Shown: piece after piece, positions 16,733 through 25,196 of the stretch
How positions within the stretch are numbered: the first letter of the stretch is position 1
How the letters are laid out: the number at the start of each line of letters is the position of its first letter
NCBI RefSeq assembly: GCF_024494355.1
Contig: NZ_JAKNQY010000019.1
Location: 1-64,000 of the forward strand
From: Pseudomonas sp. Q11
Lineage (GTDB): Bacteria > Pseudomonadota > Gammaproteobacteria > Pseudomonadales > Pseudomonadaceae
Reading direction: 5' to 3'
DNA length: 64,000 bases
The notes under the pieces: generated by a model
Databases searched by the model: none
Told to the model about the DNA's origin: nothing
The model's input: the letters and a program-made list of their open reading frames with translations, nothing else
Translations under genes and position numbers: made by a program

Positions 16733-18847
16733 ATGACGTCGCTTTATTGGCCCTATTGGCTGGCCCACTACTACAACTACCTGGAAGCGGCGACCATCGT
16801 CGTCGCGGTGGTGATCCTGATCTCCAGCCTGGACGACCTGATCATTGACCTGTGGTACTGGTCTCGCCGCCTGTACCGCAAGCTCACCGCGGACCGCAAA
16901 TACCGCTCGCTGACCGTCGAACAACTGCTGGCCCGGGACGAACAGCCCTTGGCGATCATGGTGCCGGCCTGGCTGGAATACGACGTCATCGCACCGATGA
17001 TCGAGAACATGGTCTCGACGCTCGATTACCAGAACTACGTGGTCTTCGTCGGCACCTATATCAACGACCAGCGCACCATCGACGAAGTCGAGCGGATGCG
17101 CCGGCGCTACAAACAACTGCACCGCGTGGAAGTGCCCCATGCCGGACCGACCTGCAAGGCTGACTGCCTGAACTGGGTGATCCAGGCGATCTTCCTGCAT
17201 GAGAAAACCCATGGCATGACCTTCGCCGGGGTGGTGTTGCACGACAGCGAAGACGTGCTGCACCCGTTGGAATTGCGTCTGTTCAACTACCTGCTGCCAC
17301 GCAAGGACATGATCCAGTTGCCGGTGGTGTCGCTGGAGCGCAACTGGTACGAATGGGTGGCCGGGGTCTACATGGACGAGTTCGCCGAATGGCACGGCAA
17401 GGACCTGGTGGTGCGTGAAAGCATGACCGACACCGTGCCCTCGGCCGGCGTCGGCACCTGTTTCTCCCATCGCGCGTTGCGGGTACTGGCCGGCGAAACC
17501 GAAAACCAGCCGTTCAACACCGACAGCCTCACCGAGGACTACGACGTCGGCGCGCGACTGGCCAAGGTCGGCATGAATGCGATCTTCGTGCGTTTCCCGG
17601 TGCAATTCCGGGTGCTGCGCAAATCCTGGTTCCGCAAACCCTACGAATCGACCCTGACGATGCCACTGTGCGTGCGCGAGTTCTTCCCGGACACCTTCCG
17701 CACCGCGTTCCGACAAAAGGCCCGCTGGACCCTGGGCATCGGCCTGCAAGGTTGGGAACAGATGGGCTGGAGCGGCTCGCTGGCCAACCGTTATCTGCTG
17801 TTTCGCGACCGCAAGGGCGTGGTGACGGCGTTCGTCAGCATCATCGCCTACGTGATTCTGGTGCAACTGCTGGGCTTGATCATTCTGCGCAACAGCGGCT
17901 GGTGGGATGTCACCTTCCCGACGCCCTTTGAAACCAACGATCTGGTCAAATACCTGCTGGTGGCCAACGGCATTGCCCTGCTCTGGCGGATCCTGCACCG
18001 CTGTTACTTCACCACCGTGCTGTACGGCTGGCAGCATGGCTTGCTGTCGATCCCTCGCATGCTGGTGGGTAACTTCGTCAACTTCATGGCCGCGTCCAGA
18101 GCCTGGCGGATGTTCCTGGTGGGCAAGGTAATGAATCGCAAACTGGTCTGGGACAAGACCATGCACGACTTCCCTTCCACCGACCTGGTGGCCATCGCGC
18201 CGCGCCGCCTGGGCAGTGTATTGCTGTCCTGGCAGGCCATTACCGACAGCCACCTGCAAAGCGCCCTGGACCAACAACAATCGCGAAACATGCCGCTGGG
18301 ACGCATTTTGCTCAATAACGGCTGGCTGGATGACGAAACCCTGGCCGAAGCCATCGCGTTCCAGAATGACCTGCCCCGGGTCTTCGACGTGGCGCAAAAA
18401 GCCGCCGCCTCAACCTCGTCACTGACCGGCGAATTTGCTTTGCGCTGGCGGGTCATTCCTCTGGGCCGCAACACTGAAGGGTGCGAACAGATCGCCGTTG
18501 CCAACCCCCTGACTGACGAAGGCCTGCAACAGATCGCCGCCGAACTGGGCAGCGAACCGGTGCAACTGATCGCCCGGGAAAGTGAAATTCTCGCGCTGTT
18601 GCGCCAATTGCCCGAACGCAACGGCCACGCCGTTCCGAATGCCAGTGCACCGCTGCTGGGTGACTTGCTGATCGAAATGGGCCTGCTCGATCGCGATCAG
18701 TTCAGCCGCGCCATGTTGCAGTATCGACCGCAGCACCACGGTCGGATCGGCGATTACCTGGTCGACAGCGGCGTGCTGCCGCGGGCCACTATTGAACAGG
18801 TGGCGGCGCGTCAGCACAGCGTCTACCCCATGGAGCTTCCGGCATGA
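16733..18847 (+). CDS. nfrB: NfrB-like glycosyltransferase with C-terminal MshEN modules
   Basis: 704 residues. A first membrane helix near 15-35 precedes a GT2 catalytic domain with AIMVPAWLEYDVI, the acidic motif HDSEDVLHP, TEDYDVGARL and the QxxRW-type motif (QKARWTLGI). Further membrane helices occupy about 360-440. The C-terminus carries four copies of the MshEN motif (R/P-L-G-x-x-L...G...L...Q) as two pairs, at about 491-543 and 641-695. MshEN domains bind c-di-GMP in MshE and have been reported to activate E. coli NfrB (recalled). The enzyme probably polymerises N-acetylmannosamine from the UDP-ManNAc made by the first gene. Its stop overlaps the nfrA start by 4 nt. Confidence 0.9.
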   Translation: MTSLYWPYWLAHYYNYLEAATIVVAVVILISSLDDLIIDLWYWSRRLYRKLTADRKYRSLTVEQLLARDEQPLAIMVPAWLEYDVIAPMIENMVSTLDYQNYVVFVGTYINDQRTIDEVERMRRRYKQLHRVEVPHAGPTCKADCLNWVIQAIFLHEKTHGMTFAGVVLHDSEDVLHPLELRLFNYLLPRKDMIQLPVVSLERNWYEWVAGVYMDEFAEWHGKDLVVRESMTDTVPSAGVGTCFSHRALRVLAGETENQPFNTDSLTEDYDVGARLAKVGMNAIFVRFPVQFRVLRKSWFRKPYESTLTMPLCVREFFPDTFRTAFRQKARWTLGIGLQGWEQMGWSGSLANRYLLFRDRKGVVTAFVSIIAYVILVQLLGLIILRNSGWWDVTFPTPFETNDLVKYLLVANGIALLWRILHRCYFTTVLYGWQHGLLSIPRMLVGNFVNFMAASRAWRMFLVGKVMNRKLVWDKTMHDFPSTDLVAIAPRRLGSVLLSWQAITDSHLQSALDQQQSRNMPLGRILLNNGWLDDETLAEAIAFQNDLPRVFDVAQKAAASTSSLTGEFALRWRVIPLGRNTEGCEQIAVANPLTDEGLQQIAAELGSEPVQLIARESEILALLRQLPERNGHAVPNASAPLLGDLLIEMGLLDRDQFSRAMLQYRPQHHGRIGDYLVDSGVLPRATIEQVAARQHSVYPMELPA

Positions 18848-20649
18848 ACCGCGCCCTTTTGACCCTCTTGGCCACGGGGCTGGGCCTGATACCGGCCCTG
18901 GTTGCTGCCGAAACCTTGCCGCTGCCGTTGTCCGGCCCGGCCTACACCGCCGCCAACCAAGCCTACAGCGCCTACGAGCGCAAGGACTACGACCTGGCCA
19001 TCGCCAAGGCCCGCGAGGCCCTGCGCCTGCGCGCCGACGTGACGCGTCTGAACACCCTGATCGCCATGGCCGAACGTGACAAGAAACTGCGCGACCAGCC
19101 CCGGACCGTCGCTGCATCCGCCGTTGCCACGGCACCGGGTTTCATGGCCGCCACCCAAGGGTACAGGGCCTATGATCGCGAACGGTTCGGTCTGGCCGCG
19201 CAATCGGCTCGCCGGGCGATTGCCCAGGCTCCCCGTCGCCGGGAGTACCGGCTGTTGTTGATCGACGCCTTGCAGCGCCAGCATCTTCTGGTCGAAGCCG
19301 ACCAGGCTGTGGGCGATGCACTCGGGGTCTTCGCCAACGATGACGCGCTCCTGATGCGTCGAAAGGCGATTCGTCGCCAACTGGCGGCGCCGCTGGCGGT
19401 CCAGGGCTACCGTGCCCTGCAGCAGGGCAATGCGGTGCTGGCCGTGGACAAGGCTCGCCAAGCCGTAGCTTGGGCTCCGGAAATCGCCGCCAACCAGCAA
19501 TTGCTCAACAGTGCGCAGCTCGCTGCCGAGGATCGCGACGCACCGATTCTGGAGTGCCAGGAAAGTACCTTCGGCCTGACGTGCGCCACCAGGTCGGGTC
19601 ACACCGATGAACAGGCACCGGTCAGTGATTTGCAACTGGCCTATGATTCGGGCCGGGCCGGTGACGACGAGGCCGCCCACGCCGCGTTCCGCAAGGCCGA
19701 TGCCAGCACCCGGCTCGCTCCGGCGGCGGCCCAGGATGCAGCCTACAACGCCATGCGCGTGCATGAAGACGACGAAGCGGTGGCGTATTTCAAACGCGTC
19801 ATCGATGCCCAGGCAACCACTGAATCACCCCTGTCTGCACAACAGCTGTTCGATACCCGTCGTGCCGTGGGCGACATCTCACGCACCCTGGGCCTGACCA
19901 GCACCACCAGCTATCGCGGCAACAGTTCCAGTGGCCTGAGCGCTGCCCCGGGCACCAGCAGCAGCGGCAGCCAAAGCAATGACCTGCTGCAGAACAGCAC
20001 CGAGCTGTCCTGGCGCCCGCTGGGGTATCGCAATGCGCGTTTCATCGAACTCTACGGCCGCGTCACCGACACCCTGTGGAGCAAGAACAGCGACTCGGAC
20101 ACCGGTGCGCAAGCCTTGCAAGGGGCGCTGGGGGCACGGATCAAACCCTTCAGCTCCATCAACATCATGGCCGCCTTTGAACGCACCTTCCCCCTGGGCT
20201 CCTCGAACGTCGAGGGCGACTGGCTGGCGCGCCTGGGCTACGGTTCGAGTATCGGCACCGACCTGCGGGTCGATGCGCCCAGTTGGTGGACCTCGCAGCT
20301 GTACGCCGAGGTCGGCCGATACATCAACGACTCACGCAATTATTTCAACAGCGAATGGCAAGTGGGACGCAGCTATGCCATCGGCGGTACCGGCTCGCGC
20401 TGGGTGACCTTCCCCCATGTCGTGGCGGCGCTCGACTACGATTCCAAGATGAAGAGTGGCGCCGACGGGGACTTCTCGTCCGGCAACGCCGGCGGGATCG
20501 GGGTGGGCAATAACGTACGCTACTGGTTCCGGGAGGACGCCTACAACGCCCCGCGCTCCTATGTGGATTTCTCCCTGCAGTACAGGGCCAGGGTATTGGG
20601 CGAGGAACGAGCCAAAGGCGTGTTCGCTCGCTTGACCTACTCCTATTGA
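18844..20649 (+). CDS. nfrA: NfrA-like outer-membrane polysaccharide export protein / phage receptor homologue
   Basis: 601 residues. A signal peptide (ending LVAAE) is followed by TPR-like helical repeats (QAYSAYERKDYDLAIAKARE, GYRAYDRERFGLAAQSAR, GYRALQQGNAVLAVDKAR, AYDSGRAGDDEAAHAAFRK). A beta-rich NfrA C-terminal domain follows and ends with RYWFREDAYNAPRSYVD. Bacteriophage N4 uses E. coli NfrA as its receptor, and NfrA is thought to export the NfrB-made glycan. This copy is markedly shorter than E. coli NfrA (about 990 residues), with fewer TPRs. Translation is coupled to nfrB by a 4-nt overlap. Confidence 0.85.
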   Translation: MNRALLTLLATGLGLIPALVAAETLPLPLSGPAYTAANQAYSAYERKDYDLAIAKAREALRLRADVTRLNTLIAMAERDKKLRDQPRTVAASAVATAPGFMAATQGYRAYDRERFGLAAQSARRAIAQAPRRREYRLLLIDALQRQHLLVEADQAVGDALGVFANDDALLMRRKAIRRQLAAPLAVQGYRALQQGNAVLAVDKARQAVAWAPEIAANQQLLNSAQLAAEDRDAPILECQESTFGLTCATRSGHTDEQAPVSDLQLAYDSGRAGDDEAAHAAFRKADASTRLAPAAAQDAAYNAMRVHEDDEAVAYFKRVIDAQATTESPLSAQQLFDTRRAVGDISRTLGLTSTTSYRGNSSSGLSAAPGTSSSGSQSNDLLQNSTELSWRPLGYRNARFIELYGRVTDTLWSKNSDSDTGAQALQGALGARIKPFSSINIMAAFERTFPLGSSNVEGDWLARLGYGSSIGTDLRVDAPSWWTSQLYAEVGRYINDSRNYFNSEWQVGRSYAIGGTGSRWVTFPHVVAALDYDSKMKSGADGDFSSGNAGGIGVGNNVRYWFREDAYNAPRSYVDFSLQYRARVLGEERAKGVFARLTYSY

Positions 20650-20688
20650 GGCCGTTGATGTGATGTGCAATTGCAGGAAAGCGCTCGT

Positions 20689-21564
20689 TTGAAAATCTTC
20701 GGCCATATCATCCGCCGCACGACCGTGGCGGTCATCTCGCTGGCAGCGGCCCTCGGCGCAGGCACGGGGACGTATTACATGCTGAACAAAGAGGTTGCAC
20801 CGGATATCGTCGGCATCGTCTGGCAGCCAGACAACCAGACCGTGGGAATCAAAGGCAACTGGGAAAAGCTGGGGGTACGCGAGCTGCTGGTGCAATGGAC
20901 GGTGGTGGATGACCAGGCCTTCGTGCCCGGCACCGGCCTGCCCAGCGTGCCGCTGCTGCCTGACTGGGCGCGCATTGCCAAGGCGCCCTGGGCCCAGGAT
21001 GTCATCCTCGGGCTGGCCGGTCATTTCAGTGAAAACCGCTCCAGGGACAACATTGAGCAACTGGCCGCGGTGTCGGCGCGCATTGCCCGGTTGCCGACAC
21101 CGCTGCACGTGACCGGGTGGTATTTTCCGGCCGAGGTCGATCCCAGCTGGTCTCGCGCCAAGGAACTGCCCGCCTTGCTGGCCAAGCTGCCACGCCCGTT
21201 GTGGATCAGCGTCTACGACGGCGCCAACATCGGCCCCGCCGCCACTGCCGACTGGCTCAAGCAATGGTTGCCGGACGACATTGGCGTGTTCTTCCAGGAC
21301 GGCGTCGGCGTCTACGCCCGCACCGCCCCGGTGGCCCGCGACTACGCCGACACCCTGCGTGACCGGCTCGGAAAAGATCGCGTGCGGATCATCGTCGAAG
21401 CCTTCCGCCCCAAGTTCGGCGGCGGCTTCCGCTCGGCCACGGTTGCCGAACTCAAGCCGCAACTGGCCGCCTATGCCGGCTATCCGTTGTACCTGTTCGA
21501 CGGCCCACATTACGTGACGCCTGAGTTGGTGGAGCAGTTGAGGCAATCCTTGACCAAGCCGTGA
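20689..21564 (+). CDS. YbcH-like exported protein of the nfr operon
   Basis: About 291 residues from a TTG at 20689, which has AGGAAA upstream. A GTG at 20665 in the same frame is the alternative. An N-terminal hydrophobic segment (VAVISLAAALGAGTG) anchors or exports it. The rest is soluble, with alternating strands and helices (LLVQWTVVDDQAF, LHVTGWYFPAEVD, LWISVYDGANIG, VGVYARTAPVARDYAD, YPLYLFDGPHYVTPE) that suggest a TIM-barrel, glycoside-hydrolase-like fold. It occupies the place of ybcH, the gene after nfrA in E. coli. A role in trimming or hydrolysing the exported glycan is a hypothesis. Confidence 0.65.
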   Translation: MKIFGHIIRRTTVAVISLAAALGAGTGTYYMLNKEVAPDIVGIVWQPDNQTVGIKGNWEKLGVRELLVQWTVVDDQAFVPGTGLPSVPLLPDWARIAKAPWAQDVILGLAGHFSENRSRDNIEQLAAVSARIARLPTPLHVTGWYFPAEVDPSWSRAKELPALLAKLPRPLWISVYDGANIGPAATADWLKQWLPDDIGVFFQDGVGVYARTAPVARDYADTLRDRLGKDRVRIIVEAFRPKFGGGFRSATVAELKPQLAAYAGYPLYLFDGPHYVTPELVEQLRQSLTKP

Positions 21565-21765
21565 CCCTGGTTCGGGACCCTCGCCCCAGGCCTGGCTTCA
21601 GAGATTTGTATCGCTGTGTATATGAACTGCGGATTGATACGAAACCGTTGAATTCGAGCCTTGCCGACACACAACGTCGATACACCTGCGCGTTTAACTG
21701 TGATCACCGGACAGCAGCACACCCGCTGCCACTGGCCCACTCAATCAAGCGCAAGGAGAATCACC

Positions 21766-22062
21766 ATGTTCAATCTCTCGAAAGTTTCCTCCCTGGCAAT
21801 CGCCCTGGCACTGGTTGGCGGGCTCGGCCTGTCGAACGTCGCTTCGGCCACGGCCATGAGTGCAGCGGCGAAGGGTCAGGCTGCACAATTGCTGGTTGAG
21901 GGCGGCTCCGATCGTCTGAGCCAGAACCGCGTCGCCGAAGGTGGCTCCGATCGCCTGCTTCAGAACCGCGTCGCCGAGGGTGGCTCCGATCGCCTGCTTC
22001 AGAACCGCGTCGCCGAAGGTGGCGCTGATCGTCTTCAGGAACTGCGCGAACGCAACGCTTAA
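21766..22062 (+). CDS. Small exported protein made of 13-residue EGGSDRL repeats
   Basis: 98 residues from the ATG at 21766, which follows a strong AAGGAGA site by 6 nt. A Sec signal peptide (LAIALALVGGLGLSNVASA) is followed by a short Ala-rich linker and four tandem units of the form EGGSDRLLQNRVA. The last unit is degenerate (EGGADRLQELRER) and leads to the C-terminus. There are no cysteines. It follows the nfr-like operon by 201 nt on the same strand. Similar small Pseudomonas proteins are, I believe, labelled 'phage infection protein' in databases. I do not know the basis of that label. The function is unknown. Confidence 0.85.
   Translation: MFNLSKVSSLAIALALVGGLGLSNVASATAMSAAAKGQAAQLLVEGGSDRLSQNRVAEGGSDRLLQNRVAEGGSDRLLQNRVAEGGADRLQELRERNA
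21898..22053 (+). repeat. Four tandem 39-bp coding repeats
   Basis: Units lie at 21898-21936, 21937-21975, 21976-22014 and 22015-22053. The second and third are nearly identical at the DNA level, the first differs at a few sites and the last is diverged. The repeat length is a multiple of three, so gain or loss of a unit keeps the frame. Confidence 0.95.
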
Positions 22063-22084
22063 GGGTTGCCGATAGCCGTGGCGC

Positions 22085-22975
22085 TCACCCCAGGTAGCGC
22101 TTGAACCACTCAAGGGTTCGCCCCCACGCCAGCTCGGCAGCCGCTTCGTCATAGCGCGGGGTCGAGTCGTTGTGAAAGCCATGGTTGACGCCCGGATAGA
22201 TATAAGCCTGATAGGTCTTCTTCCCGGCCTTGAGCGCTGCTTCATAGGCCGGCCAGCCTTCGTTGATGCGGGTGTCGAGTTCGGCGTAGTGGATCAGCAG
22301 CGGTGCCTTGATTCGCGGCACGTCCTCAGGTTTGGGCCCGCGTCCGTAGAATGGCACCGCCGCGCCTAGCTCGGGATACGCCACGGCGGCGGCATTGGCC
22401 ACCCCGCCGCCGTAGCAGAAGCCGGTAATGCCGACTTTCTTGCCGCCGATGGCGTCGTGTTTCATCAGAAACTCAACGGCAGCGAAAAAATCGTTCATCA
22501 GCTTCTCGGGATCAACCTGCTGCTGAAGCTCACGCCCCTTGTCATCGTTCCCCGGATACCCGCCCACCGAGGTCAGGCCATCCGGCGCCAGCGCCACGAA
22601 ACCGGCCTTGGCCACGCGCCGGGCGACGTCTTCGATGTAAGGGTTCAAGCCACGGTTCTCATGGGCGACCACCACACCGGGCACCGGGCCACTGGCCTTG
22701 GCTGGCCGGACCAGATAGCCGCGCACCTGACCGTGACCGTTGGGTGAGGGATAAGTGATGTACTGCGCCACGATATCCGGGTCGGTGAAGTTCACCTGCA
22801 TGGCCTGGGCATAGTTGGGGCTCAATGACGCCAGCAGCGCGCCGGCCGTCAGCCCGCCCACCGCGAACTGACTGGCCCGCTCCAGGAAGATCCGGCGGGA
22901 TATCTGGCCGTGGGCGTAAAAATCGTAGAGCTCGAGCAGTTCGGGGGCAAAGTCCTTGGCGGTCAGGCGAGTCAT
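22085..22975 (-). CDS. Tat-exported dienelactone hydrolase-family protein
   Basis: 296 residues from the ATG at 22975. Residues near 26-60 form a twin-arginine signal (SRRIFLERASQF then a hydrophobic stretch to NYAQA), so the folded enzyme is exported. The alpha/beta-hydrolase core has the nucleophile elbow GFCYGGGVA (Cys, as in dienelactone hydrolase), the strand PLLIHYAELDTRIN supplying the Asp, and the His in YPGVNHGFHND. The substrate is unknown; esters or lactones are typical. It is convergent with the repeat protein gene, whose stop is 22 nt away. Confidence 0.88.
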   Translation of the reverse strand: MTRLTAKDFAPELLELYDFYAHGQISRRIFLERASQFAVGGLTAGALLASLSPNYAQAMQVNFTDPDIVAQYITYPSPNGHGQVRGYLVRPAKASGPVPGVVVAHENRGLNPYIEDVARRVAKAGFVALAPDGLTSVGGYPGNDDKGRELQQQVDPEKLMNDFFAAVEFLMKHDAIGGKKVGITGFCYGGGVANAAAVAYPELGAAVPFYGRGPKPEDVPRIKAPLLIHYAELDTRINEGWPAYEAALKAGKKTYQAYIYPGVNHGFHNDSTPRYDEAAAELAWGRTLEWFKRYLG

Positions 22976-23012
22976 GGTTTGATCCTCTTTGGGGATCGAA
23001 AAATCATAGACG

Positions 23013-23047
23013 AAAAAAAACGCCGCTCGATGAGCGGCGTTTTTTAT
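23013..23047 (-). terminator. Intrinsic terminator after mqo
   Basis: A perfect 8-bp stem (CGCCGCTC/GAGCGGCG) lies between A and T runs on both sides, so it could work in both directions. It lies just past the mqo stop and upstream of the hydrolase gene. Confidence 0.9.
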
Positions 23048-23067
23048 TTCACCAGACAGCGTCCGGT

Positions 23068-24711
23068 TTACAGCGCCATGTCGGCCGCCGGGTTGCTTTG
23101 CGGGGCAGCAGCCGGCGCGGTCGGTGCAGGCGCGGTGCCCTGCTGGCTGATCGTCGGTGGTGTGTCCAGCTGCAGGACTTCGCTGGTGTAAGCCCACTCC
23201 TGAGCCACACGCTCAGGGCTTTCGTTGAGCTTGCTGCCGTAGCTTGGCACGATCTGATGCAGTTTTTCCTGCCAGGCCGGGGTGGCGACCTTGTCCTTGA
23301 AGACCTTCTCAAGCACCGTCAGCATGATCGGCGCGGCGGTCGAGGCACCTGGCGAAGCACCCAGCAGTGCGGCGATGCTGCCGTCCTGGGAAGCGACCAC
23401 TTCAGTACCCAGCTTCAGGACGCCGCCTTTCTCTTCATCACGCTTGATGATCTGCACGCGCTGGCCGGCCTGCCACAGGCGCCAGTCTTGCTGCTTGGCG
23501 TCCGGGAAGTACTCCTTCAGGGCGTTGAAGCGGTCTTCGTCCGACTGCATCAATTGCCCGGCCAGGTATTCAACCAGCGGGTACTGTTCGATACCCACCT
23601 TGGTCATCGGCCACACGTTGTGGGTCGTGGTGCTGGTCAGCAGATCGAAGTACGAACCGTTCTTCAGGAACTTGGTGGAGAAGGTAGCGAACGGGCCAAA
23701 CAGAATCACCCGCTTGCCATCGAGCACGCGGGTGTCCAGGTGCGGCACCGACATCGGCGGTGCGCCAACCGAAGCCTTGCCATAGGCCTTGGCCAGGTGC
23801 ATCTGGGCGATGGTCGGGTTTTCGGTCACCAGGAACGAGCCGCCTACCGGGAAACCAGCGTATTCACGGGCTTCCGGGATGTCGGTTTCCTGCAGCAGGT
23901 GCAAGGCACCGCCGCCAGCGCCGATGAACACGAACTTGGCGTCGGTCTCGGTTTCGCTACCGTCCTTCAGGTTCTTGTACGAAACGCGCCAGGTGCCGTC
24001 TTCGTTGCGGGTGATGTCGCGCACTTCGCTGGACAGCTTGAGAGAGAAGTTCGGTTTGGTTTGCAGGTGAGCAGCAAACTGACGGGTGATTTCGCCGAAA
24101 TTCACGTCGGTGCCCAAGGGACTCCAGGTGGCCGCGACTTTCTGGCTCGGGTCACGCCCTTGCATCATCAGCGGTACCCACTTGTTGATCTGCTCGCGAT
24201 CTTCGGAGTACTGCATACCGGCGAACAACGGGCTGGCCTGAAGGGCTTCGTAGCGCTTCTTCAGGAACGCGATGTTGTCCTCGCCCCAGACAAAGCTCAT
24301 GTGCGGCGTGGAGTTGATGAACGAGCGCGGGTTCTTCAGCACGCCGTTCTTGACCTGCCAGGCCCAGAACTGACGGGAAACCTGGAACGCCTCGTTGATC
24401 TCGATGGCCTTGGCGATTTCGACCTTGCCATTCTTGTCTTCGGGCGTGTAGTTCAGCTCGGCCAGCGCGGAGTGACCGGTACCGGCGTTGTTCCAGCCGT
24501 TGGAGCTCTCTTGGGCAACACCGTCCAGGCGCTCGACCATTTCCATGGTCCAGTCCGGTTCCAGCTCATTGAGCCAGACGCCGAGTGTCGAGCTCATGAT
24601 GCCGCCACCAATGAGCAAGACATCCACTTTTTTTGCTTCGGCGGCGTGCGTGGTCGCAAGACCCATCGCCATCGCCAGGCCCAGCAGCGCCGTGTGTGTT
24701 TTCTTCAACAT
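23068..24711 (-). CDS. mqo: Malate:quinone oxidoreductase
   Basis: 547 residues from the ATG at 24711 (AGGGA 8 nt upstream). It oxidises malate to oxaloacetate and passes electrons to quinone. FAD-binding starts with VDVLLIGGGIMSSTLG, and family segments include ESSNGWNNAGTGHSALAELN, PHMSFVWG, FVFIGAGGGALHLLQ, GFPVGGSFLVTENP, and GASPGASTAAPIML. It carries an N-terminal signal-like segment (ALLGLAMAMGLATTHA), as in the MqoB type of Pseudomonas, suggesting an exported or periplasm-facing enzyme. The C-terminus has an extra Ala/Pro-rich tail of about 30 residues. A terminator follows. Confidence 0.95.
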   Translation of the reverse strand: MLKKTHTALLGLAMAMGLATTHAAEAKKVDVLLIGGGIMSSTLGVWLNELEPDWTMEMVERLDGVAQESSNGWNNAGTGHSALAELNYTPEDKNGKVEIAKAIEINEAFQVSRQFWAWQVKNGVLKNPRSFINSTPHMSFVWGEDNIAFLKKRYEALQASPLFAGMQYSEDREQINKWVPLMMQGRDPSQKVAATWSPLGTDVNFGEITRQFAAHLQTKPNFSLKLSSEVRDITRNEDGTWRVSYKNLKDGSETETDAKFVFIGAGGGALHLLQETDIPEAREYAGFPVGGSFLVTENPTIAQMHLAKAYGKASVGAPPMSVPHLDTRVLDGKRVILFGPFATFSTKFLKNGSYFDLLTSTTTHNVWPMTKVGIEQYPLVEYLAGQLMQSDEDRFNALKEYFPDAKQQDWRLWQAGQRVQIIKRDEEKGGVLKLGTEVVASQDGSIAALLGASPGASTAAPIMLTVLEKVFKDKVATPAWQEKLHQIVPSYGSKLNESPERVAQEWAYTSEVLQLDTPPTISQQGTAPAPTAPAAAPQSNPAADMAL

Positions 24712-25067
24712 GTGTGTATCCCTAGGGTAGAACGCCATTCCGCCCACCAGTCCGGCAATGATAGACCACGCCATGGCCTGTATACGGCATGACGGGGGTC
24801 GAGACGGGACTGGAGGATGGACCTACAGGGGCCGAGCATCATCGGCCTCGCATTTATGTCTCTCCGGCGCTGACTTCTTGTAGGTCTTGGCTTCAGCTGG
24901 GTGAGGGACACTGCAAAACGCTTGTAATCGGGCCTGACATGGCCGTGCCCGATTGTCGCAGCGGGGGGAGTTTACAGAATGAACTAAACAGACCGAAGCC
25001 TCTTTTTTCATCCAAGGCATAAACACCCAGCAAATGACGGCGTTTTAAGGGCGCACTGGCTGAAAAA
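24712..25067. other. Intergenic region upstream of mqo, nothing recognisable
   Basis: It must contain the mqo promoter on the minus strand, but no convincing -35/-10 pair, operator or small gene was identified. Open frames here are short and lack ribosome binding sites. Confidence 0.5.
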
Positions 25068-25157
25068 TGTGGGAGCGAGCCTGCTCGCGATGGCGGTGGT
25101 GCATTAGACAGTGATGCCAGCTGACCCGGCGCTATCGCGAGCAGGCTCGCTCCCACA
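25068..25157. repeat. REPIN, type A
   Basis: 24-bp arms headed TGTGGGAGCGAGCCTGCTCG at 25068-25091 and 25134-25157. It lies between mqo and the 3' end of the ercS-like gene. Confidence 0.9.
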
Positions 25158-25196
25158 GGGGATTGTCGGTGAAATCTGACTTCACCTCTCCATTCG

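Noticed and set aside
16418..18397. Long antisense frame opposite the nfrB-like gene
   Set aside because: High-GC shadow frame with biased His/Gln/Arg/Gly composition. The plus-strand glycosyltransferase is certain.
21898..22053. CRISPR-like array
   Set aside because: 39-bp units are contiguous, in frame and encode a repeated peptide behind a signal sequence.
22825..24792. Long antisense frame opposite mqo
   Set aside because: Shadow of the third-codon GC bias of mqo. No domain-like sequence or ribosome site.
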